From a virus: 56,063 nucleotides of DNA. Positions 41,163 to 49,128 of the stretch are shown one piece after another. A program made the position numbers and the translations under genes. Under the pieces are notes generated by a model that did not search any database, was not told the DNA's origin, and worked only from the letters and a program-made list of their open reading frames with translations. The DNA lies in IMG/VR virus record IMGVR_UViG_3300043425_001492, positions 1 through 56,063 of that record. One strand, written 5' to 3'. Every line of letters begins with the position of its first letter. Position 1 is the stretch's first letter.

Positions 41163-44100
41163 GTACACTAAATACACCAAATATAACATTCCCTACTTCT
41201 GAGCCTTCCTTCAGTACGAATATTCAGAATATAACAATTTCAGGAACTTATGAAATAGGGATTGATTCAATTATTGTCAATCAATCAAGCGGTGGAGTTA
41301 CTCTTAATGGATTTGGAGGGTGGAGCTATTCTGCCAATCTCTTAGAAGGTGAAAATAAGTTTGTTGTTCAAGCCGTAAAAGGTACTGCTTTTAGTGGAGC
41401 GGATTTTTTAGCTGTCATTTACGACCCTAATTTGATTACAGATTTTGAAGATATTGTCCCTAACGGGATAAAAATAAGACAACAAAGAGATAGCATCAAA
41501 ATTAGCGTTCCTGCATCTCAAAACGCAGACTTTATAGGGTTCAATTTTTATGGGGCTGAAGACATAGGCGGTGGCTCTATAGGATTTACTCTTTTAAATC
41601 AATCTCCTGTTAATACTGTTGATTATTTTGAAGACAATAAAACCACTCTAAATGAAGAAGTCACTCAAGTAGGAAACATTGTTACTACCGTCACACAACA
41701 AAAAGTAGAAAGAATAAGTTACATATCCTATACACATAATAGGCAAACACAACCTTTAGGGATAAAACCGATAACTGAAAAAAATCATTACGTCGTTACA
41801 AGCGTTTTCTTTGACCCTATAAATAAACAGTTGGTTGAATCAGCTTATAGTGAAGAATTAGCTGCTAAACCTGTTGTGATAGACACTCAGATAAAGCAAA
41901 TAGATCAAAGGACTGAAGGGGATTTTAGAGTTTCTATAATTGACCAAATATTACAAGCTGATTCCACTTTAGATGTAAAACCGGGAACAGTTCTCAGGGA
42001 CACTTTTGTTGACCCCGCATCTACACTTTTTTCTCGTATGTTTACAATTTTAAGGTTCATGAATACGGCACAATCTTTTTCAACTTTGCTGTCTTTTGAT
42101 GACCCAGATAGTACAGGTTCTTCGGCTCCTGTTTTAACAACTCCTGAAAAAAATTCTCTTAGACAAGCTATTTTAATTCCAGAAGATCAAGCATCTTTAG
42201 TTCAAGATTTAATTGATGCTGCTTTTGACAAATTAGCGAGCAATGTTAATAAAACTAGATTACCTGCGAGTCAAGCAACTGGAGAAATAACTGTTTACAC
42301 CAAAAGAGTTCCAGAAAAAGATAGTATTGTTCAAGCTGGGGCAATATGTGAAACATTACCAGATAATATAAATAGAGTTCCTTCAATACGTTTTGAAGTT
42401 CTTTCAGGATTTACGTTGAGGCTGTCTGAGTTATCAAGATACTATAATCCTACGACTCAAAGGTATGAGTTCAAATTAAATATAAGAGCTTTAGATTCAG
42501 GAGATTTAGGTAATGTTGATGCAGGTAAAATAGTAACAGCCGTTAGTGGCTTCGATTCAATTTTTGGGATAATTAATTCTGTTCCTACTGAGTTCGGTCA
42601 AGACAGAGAATCTAACAGTTCGTTAGCAACCAGATCGTTACTAGCTTTTTTATCAGTTGATTCTGGAACCGAGGCTGGATATTTTTCAAACACTATAGGC
42701 ATCAAAGGTGTTACAAGAGCCAAGATTATTAAGGCAAAAGACCCATTAATGCAGAGAGATTTAGACCCTCTGAGAGAAATTCACACTTATGGAAAAGTGG
42801 ATATTTATGTTCAAGGTATTCAAAATAGAACGGTAACAGAATCTTTTGGGTTTTCTTATAGAAAAATTCAAAATGAGCTATTTTACATTCAATCCAGACC
42901 TTTTATGCAGTTTAGAGCTACGAACTCTGACGTTTCACCCGAATATCCTATTTTCCAAGTTATTGAAGTAAGAAATGTTACTAAAAACAATGTTTATGAT
43001 TTAACAAATCTAACAATATCAAATGATGGTAATTTAATAGATTTAGATGAATCTTTAGAAACAAATCAATTGATTGGTTTATCTATTACAGACGTGATTA
43101 GAGTAACGTACATCTACAGAAAATCAGATAATGTTAGATTTTTAACACAACCTGTAGAGAAAATTCTAAGCGTTACAGGTAGTAAATCAGGAGAACTATC
43201 TTCAGAAAATTACACCTTAATAAGACAAGATGACCCGTTATTACTTGGTAGATCGACTTCGGCTAGAGACGAAATAAGATTTAATTTTGCAAATGGTCTT
43301 CCTAACGCACAAAAAGAGGTGATCGCAGGAGAACCTTTAGTTTTGGTAGGTATTTTTCCTCAAGCGTTGAGTCAAGTAGATGTAGATTTAACAACTCTTG
43401 AAGTTAAAGACGTATCAAATGTTTTATACGTTTTGAACTTAGACTATGAGATTATTCCGGGCGATAATAGAACCCCTCCTCAAATAAAAAGAACTAATAA
43501 TGGAAATATTCCAGACGGTTCGATTGTTTATCTTTCTTATGAAGCTGGAGAAATCATGACTGTTGAATATCAAGTAAATGATATTTTAACAGAGGTTCAA
43601 GAAGTTATTGATGAGATGAGACATTTGACGGCAGATGTTGTTATAAAAGCTGCCCAACCTACATTCATAGATATGGATATTACTGTTGTTCTTGAAAGCG
43701 GTGCAGATACTATACGTGTAGATAGAAATATTAGAACTAATATTGGAAATTTTTTAGCAAACACTAAGTTAGGTCAAAACATTTATCAATCAGACATTAT
43801 AAGTATTATGGAAAACACTAATGGCGTTGATTATGTCGTCGTTCCTGCTTCAAAAATGGTAAAAACTGACGGAACCCAAGTTATTAGAGAAGTTTTAGCT
43901 AATCCTCAATTTGAAATTTATCAAGTAGGTTCAGTAACTTCATATAGAAGTATCCAAAAATTAGCATCAAAGACGCTTGAGAACGGCGGACCTGAAAACG
44001 AATTTAGGGGAATTTTTGAAAACGACTTTTTATTAAATATGAAACAAACTGACGTAGAAGTTTCTAATGAAGCTGGTTCAGGTTACATTTCATCGGATGG

Positions 44101-44278
44101 GACTATCATAGTCTCTACTAGAAACGGAAATAACCCAAATCTCAATAAATACACAGTAACATATCTGGCTATTGGTGAGACTGGAGCAAAAGACATTATT
44201 TTGTCTTCTGTAGAATACGGTCAAATAGGAACTTTAAATATAACTTATGCTAATAACGGCTTAACAATTTCAGGGTAA
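41159..44278 (+). CDS. baseplate J-like protein (T4 gp6-like role)
   Basis: 1039 residues. Residues 15-85 are a Big/glucodextranase-like beta domain (ITISGTYEIGIDSIIVN). Residues 250-570 hold the baseplate-J core: LDVKPGTVLRDTFVDPASTLF, a long helical stretch, RVPEKDSIVQAGAICETL, and RSLLAFLSVDSGTEAGYFSN with GVTRAKIIKA. Residues 720-810 resemble the insert module seen in the sheath. Residues 810-920 (ADVVIKAAQPTFIDMDITVVL) are the C-terminal part of the J fold. It forms the baseplate wedge and ring. Longer than usual J proteins owing to the extra beta domains. Confidence 0.75.
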   Translation: MSTLNTPNITFPTSEPSFSTNIQNITISGTYEIGIDSIIVNQSSGGVTLNGFGGWSYSANLLEGENKFVVQAVKGTAFSGADFLAVIYDPNLITDFEDIVPNGIKIRQQRDSIKISVPASQNADFIGFNFYGAEDIGGGSIGFTLLNQSPVNTVDYFEDNKTTLNEEVTQVGNIVTTVTQQKVERISYISYTHNRQTQPLGIKPITEKNHYVVTSVFFDPINKQLVESAYSEELAAKPVVIDTQIKQIDQRTEGDFRVSIIDQILQADSTLDVKPGTVLRDTFVDPASTLFSRMFTILRFMNTAQSFSTLLSFDDPDSTGSSAPVLTTPEKNSLRQAILIPEDQASLVQDLIDAAFDKLASNVNKTRLPASQATGEITVYTKRVPEKDSIVQAGAICETLPDNINRVPSIRFEVLSGFTLRLSELSRYYNPTTQRYEFKLNIRALDSGDLGNVDAGKIVTAVSGFDSIFGIINSVPTEFGQDRESNSSLATRSLLAFLSVDSGTEAGYFSNTIGIKGVTRAKIIKAKDPLMQRDLDPLREIHTYGKVDIYVQGIQNRTVTESFGFSYRKIQNELFYIQSRPFMQFRATNSDVSPEYPIFQVIEVRNVTKNNVYDLTNLTISNDGNLIDLDESLETNQLIGLSITDVIRVTYIYRKSDNVRFLTQPVEKILSVTGSKSGELSSENYTLIRQDDPLLLGRSTSARDEIRFNFANGLPNAQKEVIAGEPLVLVGIFPQALSQVDVDLTTLEVKDVSNVLYVLNLDYEIIPGDNRTPPQIKRTNNGNIPDGSIVYLSYEAGEIMTVEYQVNDILTEVQEVIDEMRHLTADVVIKAAQPTFIDMDITVVLESGADTIRVDRNIRTNIGNFLANTKLGQNIYQSDIISIMENTNGVDYVVVPASKMVKTDGTQVIREVLANPQFEIYQVGSVTSYRSIQKLASKTLENGGPENEFRGIFENDFLLNMKQTDVEVSNEAGSGYISSDGTIIVSTRNGNNPNLNKYTVTYLAIGETGAKDIILSSVEYGQIGTLNITYANNGLTISG

Positions 44279-44281
44279 GTA

Positions 44282-47200
44282 ATGGGTTTTTACAATAATA
44301 AAGGTGTCGAAGATTCAAAGCTTACTAGACAAATAATTGTTGAAAAAGCTAATTTAATGTTAAACTCATTGTTATCTACAATGGGTTCAACTTATGTTTC
44401 ATCGAACTCCTTTTCTGTTTTTGCAGTTCAATTAAAATCACTTTGCTTTGAGGCTGCTAGAGTTATTACTAATGCCGAAGACGTTTACAATGATTTAATT
44501 TTTACAACGACTCGTCCAGAATTTTTATATCAAAATTTAGAATCTTATTTATTTTTTAATCAAGCGTTTCCTTTTGCAAATAAAGATGACGTAGCAGTTA
44601 AAAATTTCTTGTTAGCTTTAATTAAAGCTTATTTTAATGGAGCTACTAAGCGTTCTATTATTGCTGCCTTAGAGTTAGCCTCAGAAAATCAAGCAAGAGT
44701 AGAATTAGAAGAATTATTCCTTGGTGGAAGAGAAGCAGAAGGGATAACGGATACAATTCCTTTGTCTCATACATTTTTAGTATCTATTTTTGTTGAAAAT
44801 TCGAGCCTAGATGTAGTCCAACTTCAGTCATCTATAAATTTTTTAACTGATTTAATTAAACCTGCTCACACCGCTTTGAATACAAGATTTGTGTTTCAAG
44901 AAGATTCTCAAGGATGGGGTGGAGCTTGTATATTTGTAATAGACCCTGTTACAAATTTGCCTTTGATTACTCCAGATGGTTTTGAAGTAACTCAAAAGAC
45001 AAAAGATACTCAAATCTGTGACGTTTTCAATATAAAAATATTTAATTACGGTTACGAAGATTTGAGGGACAATTGTTTTTCTTCTACAGAGAAAAATATT
45101 GTAAATGAGCCTGCCTTTATAGTAGATCAAAACACCTTACATACTAGATTTGGTCCACTTGGAAACGGTTCAAATGGACTTTTAGAAAGTGTAAATCAAG
45201 TAACTGTTCTAATTAACGGTTCCCCTGTTATTGTGGAATCTGTTAATGCTTTGAAGGGTATAATAAAAACATTAGACTCTATTCCTGAAGGTGCTTCAGT
45301 TTCAGTATCTTATACATATTTAAGAAGACACTTTGAATATTTTACCCTTAACAATCCAAATACTGTTTTATCTCAATTTGACCCATATAACGATACTCTT
45401 CCGACATTCAGATATTCTTCTGTTATATGGTCGCCTACAATTGAAATTCCGGACAAAACTCCAGTAAATTGCGACTACAGATATTCTGGCTATGATGGAT
45501 TAAATTCATCTCTTCTAAACGACATTTCAACTTTAGCTTTTAATAGATTGGGGACAGCACGGGATAAACTAAACGATTACACTGTTTTTAAATCTGACAA
45601 ATATGATGAACAACCTATTTATAATTTGAACTACGGTGTTCCTATATTTGTTTTAAAACAAGAAAAGACTTTAATTAACCCAGACGATAGTAGATCAGTT
45701 TTTAAATTAAATGACCCTTTCAGTAAACTTAATAGTTTAATTTACAATATTGTTGGTGGAACAACGGCTCACCAAGTATCAAGTAACGGAACTCGTAAAA
45801 TTTATGCTGATTTAGAAATAGAAGCTACTTGCTATGGAACTGTTACAGATAGGTTGAAACCTATGTGTGAAGACGGGCTGGATTTATTTTTTGATTTTGC
45901 TAATAATTCTAGTCAAGAATCATATTCGGGAATCAAGCCAAGCGTTGATGAAATATTATCGACAAACAACACAGGTTTTGTACTTAATAGATTCGTTCTT
46001 TATGTTCCCAGAACTGGTTTTGATGTAAGTTATTCGAGAATAGATTTGCATGATACGCAAGTGGAAGAACCTGTAGAAAAATTCGTAGAAACTCCATCTG
46101 GTTTTCACCAAATGATAAATTGGTTGGAGCTTGATTATCAAACTAAAGTAGATAGATATTTTCACACAAATGAAAATGTTCTGAATGAAAATTCTCCAGA
46201 ATCGTATTTACCTCCATTTCCGAAATTTGAGGTAGAGGACGAATACCGACTTGATTACACATTAAATGATTTTGATGATTTTTTCGTTGCTAGATTTTGT
46301 TTAAATGACAAAAGATCAAATTTGAATTCTACAAACGGTCATAGCATTATAAGAAGCCGCCCCGGAACAACATGTGATTCATACATATCAGATTACTTAG
46401 CTTATTTTGAATACATTAGAGATTTTGAACAAACTTTATTTGAAGTTTTTGACCCTCCTGAAGAAAGCCTCGTTCAGTTAGGTTATGGTCTTTTTGCATT
46501 AGAAGAACCTGTAAGTGCTTTCAATGATATTTTATCTTTTAATATTAATATTCTGGATAATAAAGAACTTTTTCCTGTAAGTGGCGTACTAGATCAACTT
46601 AATGTAGGTCTTAATGATTTAGATAATTATAACACTACTGGAAATATAACTGACACAACAAGCACGGCTATTTCGGGAAGATTTGCAGACGGTTTTATAC
46701 ACGGGCATGTGGTATTATTCCCTTACTTCCTAGCAAGTTTCGCACCTATTTACGATATGATCGCCCCATCTGGATACAGTATCGCAATGGGTCAGAGCGG
46801 AGGATTCAATGAAAATGTACCACAGCCTGACGAAGACTACGTAAAAGAAGATTTGATAACAACAATTGTAAATTTTGAAGACGGGTTTATTCGAGGGGAT
46901 GTAGTTCTTTATCCTTACTTCCTAGCAAGTTTCGCACCGATTTTTGCCATGATTGCCCCTTCTGGTTACGGAATAAACATGGGTCAAGGTGGAGGATTAT
47001 CAGAAGTATTCCCTCCAATCCAAGATTTATATTTAAACAATTTAAACCCTGTATTCTTAGAGAAAATACCTAAAATAATTGAAGACTTAAAACAAATGAA
47101 AATGGGCGATGGGGAAATTACAACAACTTATAATACTTCGGACGCTGAACTGAATACTTTAGACTACTTAGCCACTAAATTTGATTTAACTAATTCTGGA

Positions 47201-47317
47201 TACAATTTTGCTGAAATATCAGAAAAGTTAAGAGAATTTGATGAAAATGGAAATGATTTCGATGAGTGGTTTGAGCCGAGCGGAAATTTAAGTGATAATT
47301 TTTCGCTCATTAGTTAA
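44282..47317 (+). CDS. large baseplate protein with tandem 42-residue duplication
   Basis: 1011 residues. The N-terminal 200 (LTRQIIVEKANLMLNSLLS; FLLALIKAYFNGATKRSI) are helical, like tail protein I or gp7-type wedge partners that follow baseplate J. Residues 285-350 contain an insert-type module (TVLINGSPVIVES). Two copies of a 42-residue unit (DGFI.G.VVL.PYFLASFAPI) occur near residues 803-844 and 867-908, with 32 identities. The C-terminus is acidic and helical. The order after baseplate J supports a baseplate role. Confidence 0.6.
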   Translation: MGFYNNKGVEDSKLTRQIIVEKANLMLNSLLSTMGSTYVSSNSFSVFAVQLKSLCFEAARVITNAEDVYNDLIFTTTRPEFLYQNLESYLFFNQAFPFANKDDVAVKNFLLALIKAYFNGATKRSIIAALELASENQARVELEELFLGGREAEGITDTIPLSHTFLVSIFVENSSLDVVQLQSSINFLTDLIKPAHTALNTRFVFQEDSQGWGGACIFVIDPVTNLPLITPDGFEVTQKTKDTQICDVFNIKIFNYGYEDLRDNCFSSTEKNIVNEPAFIVDQNTLHTRFGPLGNGSNGLLESVNQVTVLINGSPVIVESVNALKGIIKTLDSIPEGASVSVSYTYLRRHFEYFTLNNPNTVLSQFDPYNDTLPTFRYSSVIWSPTIEIPDKTPVNCDYRYSGYDGLNSSLLNDISTLAFNRLGTARDKLNDYTVFKSDKYDEQPIYNLNYGVPIFVLKQEKTLINPDDSRSVFKLNDPFSKLNSLIYNIVGGTTAHQVSSNGTRKIYADLEIEATCYGTVTDRLKPMCEDGLDLFFDFANNSSQESYSGIKPSVDEILSTNNTGFVLNRFVLYVPRTGFDVSYSRIDLHDTQVEEPVEKFVETPSGFHQMINWLELDYQTKVDRYFHTNENVLNENSPESYLPPFPKFEVEDEYRLDYTLNDFDDFFVARFCLNDKRSNLNSTNGHSIIRSRPGTTCDSYISDYLAYFEYIRDFEQTLFEVFDPPEESLVQLGYGLFALEEPVSAFNDILSFNINILDNKELFPVSGVLDQLNVGLNDLDNYNTTGNITDTTSTAISGRFADGFIHGHVVLFPYFLASFAPIYDMIAPSGYSIAMGQSGGFNENVPQPDEDYVKEDLITTIVNFEDGFIRGDVVLYPYFLASFAPIFAMIAPSGYGINMGQGGGLSEVFPPIQDLYLNNLNPVFLEKIPKIIEDLKQMKMGDGEITTTYNTSDAELNTLDYLATKFDLTNSGYNFAEISEKLREFDENGNDFDEWFEPSGNLSDNFSLIS
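46688..47005 (+). repeat. tandem duplication of 42 codons inside a baseplate gene
   Basis: Copies at 46688-46813 and 46880-47005, offset 192 bases. At protein level 32 of 42 residues are the same, and one DNA run of over 20 bases (PYFLASFAP) is unchanged. The aromatic and Gly-Gly composition (PSGY.I.MGQ.GG) suggests a surface loop or membrane-contacting motif. Confidence 0.9.
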
Positions 47318-47354
47318 TACTTTAATATAATTACCTAAATGGGAGAGTTTTAAT

Positions 47355-47933
47355 ATGAAACCTATGGAACAAAAATTTAATTTACCGACTGAATCTAGTC
47401 AAACAGGATTTGGAATGAAAGAAGTAGAAAAAGCCAGATTTGGTCTTGAAGGTCACTTATTTGCGACTTTAAATTACAATGATGGGCGAGTTGAGCAAAG
47501 AGACTTAGGAAAAAATATCATTACAAACGCTGCTTCTGTTCTGTTAGCTCGTTTGATGAAAGACAACACTGAACCAGCACACGGAGCTTTTGCTCTTGCA
47601 GTTGGATTAGGTGGAGGCGGTTGGGACGTATTAAATCCACCTCCTGCAACAGCCGCTCAAACTCAGCTTAACAATGAATTGACTAGAAAAACTTTCCAAA
47701 GTGTAAATTTCATTAGTGGTTTAAATGTTTCAGCTACTCCTACCAATGTTATTGATCTTACTACCTTCTTCAACGAGTCTGAAGCTGTAGGTTCTCTTCT
47801 TGAGATGGGTCTAGTTGGAGGAGATGCGACACTTACTCCTAATACAGGAACTTTGATTAACTACCGAACATTCCCTGTAATCAATAAGCCAAACACGGCA
47901 ACACTCACAATTACTTGGCGATTAACTTTCTAA
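47355..47933 (+). CDS. virion-associated protein of unknown role
   Basis: 192 residues with a GGGAGAG ribosome site. Residues 20-75 (GLEGHLFATLNYNDG; NIITNAASVLLARLM) and the later FNESEAVGSLLEMGLVGG with a final TATLTITWRLTF form a pattern I know from many phage genomes, where it is unnamed but linked to tails. Codon use is closer to the capsid gene than to the baseplate genes, suggesting high expression. A hairpin follows. Tail tube or surface protein are possible; neither is shown. Confidence 0.65.
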   Translation: MKPMEQKFNLPTESSQTGFGMKEVEKARFGLEGHLFATLNYNDGRVEQRDLGKNIITNAASVLLARLMKDNTEPAHGAFALAVGLGGGGWDVLNPPPATAAQTQLNNELTRKTFQSVNFISGLNVSATPTNVIDLTTFFNESEAVGSLLEMGLVGGDATLTPNTGTLINYRTFPVINKPNTATLTITWRLTF

Positions 47934-47941
47934 TTTAAAAC

Positions 47942-47972
47942 AGTACGCATCGAAATATCTTTGATGCGTACT
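47942..47972 (+). terminator. hairpin after the 192-residue gene
   Basis: A perfect 10-bp stem (47942-47951 with 47963-47972) with an 11-base loop, eight bases after the stop, followed by TT then ATAAAC. Weak or no terminator function; same style as hairpins after other strongly expressed genes. Confidence 0.65.
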
Positions 47973-47983
47973 TTATAAACATT

Positions 47984-48577
47984 ATGCAAAATTTAAAAGA
48001 ACAAATCATTCACCTTCAACACAAGTTAGCCAGCATATCTCGTGGGGAGAGTGTTGAAGTAGGCTCAATAAGAATTCACCGTTATGATAGAGACGTTGCT
48101 GTTTGGGATTTAACAAACGCAGGCAAACGTGGAAAGATGGTAGATAGCTTCGTGCTTTATGATCTAAACAGATCAAATAATGAATTAGATTTGATGGAAG
48201 AATTAGAAAAAGCTAACTCTTTTGAGTCTGCGTTAAAAATTGCAAAAAAATACTTAGAGAAAGATGACAACATTAAGCTTTATGAAAGAAAGCATAAAGG
48301 TATTGAAATTTCACCGGCAGGTTTCAAACCAATCTCTATTCAAGGTAAAGATGTTTTTATTCAAGCTGATTACGACTCTTTCAGAGTGAGAGATCGTTCT
48401 GATATAAATGAAGAAACTTGTATTCCTGCCATTAAGGGTGGAAAAGCTGACATTAAAGTTTTTTATCGCTGGGTTAAAGACAATCAAGCAAAAATAAAAA
48501 ATATGAACTTTAATGAAATTGTATCTGCAATGAGAGACGAAGGGATTAAATATCACCGTTATTGTGCATTGGATTAA
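47984..48577 (+). CDS. hypothetical protein
   Basis: 197 residues, no clear ribosome site. N-terminal helix LKEQIIHLQHKLASISRGE, then a beta part with VGSIRIHRYDRDVAVWDL, then helices LDLMEELEKANSF and ALKIAKKYLEK, and a beta/alpha C-terminus. Codon use is similar to the late genes. No family recognised. It shares the Lys-rich helical start of several small genes of the head module. Confidence 0.65.
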   Translation: MQNLKEQIIHLQHKLASISRGESVEVGSIRIHRYDRDVAVWDLTNAGKRGKMVDSFVLYDLNRSNNELDLMEELEKANSFESALKIAKKYLEKDDNIKLYERKHKGIEISPAGFKPISIQGKDVFIQADYDSFRVRDRSDINEETCIPAIKGGKADIKVFYRWVKDNQAKIKNMNFNEIVSAMRDEGIKYHRYCALD

Positions 48578-48580
48578 ATT

Positions 48581-48967
48581 ATGAAAAAGATCAAAGAAAA
48601 AATAGCAGAGTTAGAGAAAAAATTAGCCATTTCTTATGAAGAATATAAGAAAGAGCACCCTAAGACAAAGAAGACAAAAAGCGACCCTATGTTCCAAGGT
48701 CATAATAAAAAAATGACTCTTAACGATGATTCAAATGTTTATAGTCTAAAAAAGTGGTTTTCTAAGGGCTTCAATGAAGGCTTTGGAGATGGTAAATTTC
48801 ACTTCATGGGCGAGCCTAAAAAGAATCCTTCAGATGGTTCTTTAGAAGTTGCTATTGATTTGGGTGGCTCCAGTAAGATTAAAGCTTTAAATTCTTTAAA
48901 AAAAGAAGTCGGAAATAATTACGAAGTTTCCTATGACAACCAAAAAATTAAAATTACCAAAAAGTGA
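48581..48967 (+). CDS. hypothetical small basic protein
   Basis: 128 residues, starting three bases after the previous stop. Lys-rich helical start (KKIKEKIAELEKKLAISYEE), a polar mid part with KKTKSDPMFQGHNKK, then a small alpha/beta end with GSLEVAIDLGGSSKIKALNSLKKE and YEVSYDNQKIKIT. No family recognised. Its TGA overlaps the GTG of the next small gene. Confidence 0.65.
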   Translation: MKKIKEKIAELEKKLAISYEEYKKEHPKTKKTKSDPMFQGHNKKMTLNDDSNVYSLKKWFSKGFNEGFGDGKFHFMGEPKKNPSDGSLEVAIDLGGSSKIKALNSLKKEVGNNYEVSYDNQKIKITKK

Positions 48968-49128
48968 TTATTTGGATTCTTTACTTCGTTATTGAGAATA
49001 ATAATACCATAGATTACCCATATCATTTTGCTTTCAGAGAAACTTGCGAAAAATTCGGCAAAGATAATAAAAAAATTTTTAAAGCTGCAAAATATAGATG
49101 TGTTAAAGAGATCATTGAATCTCAGTAA
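48964..49128 (+). CDS. small hypothetical protein
   Basis: 54 residues from GTG 48964, overlapping the upstream TGA (GTGA). N-terminus hydrophobic (IIWILYFVIE), then YPYHFAFRETCEKFG and a basic helical end (KKIFKAAKYRCVKEI). Its end overlaps the 3' end of the convergent glycosyltransferase by 17 bases. Codon content is natural, but the short length leaves doubt. Confidence 0.45.
   Translation: MIIWILYFVIENNNTIDYPYHFAFRETCEKFGKDNKKIFKAAKYRCVKEIIESQ

Noticed and set aside
46688-47005. Diversity-generating retroelement template and variable repeat
   Set aside because: No reverse transcriptase is present, and the differences are not limited to adenine positions.
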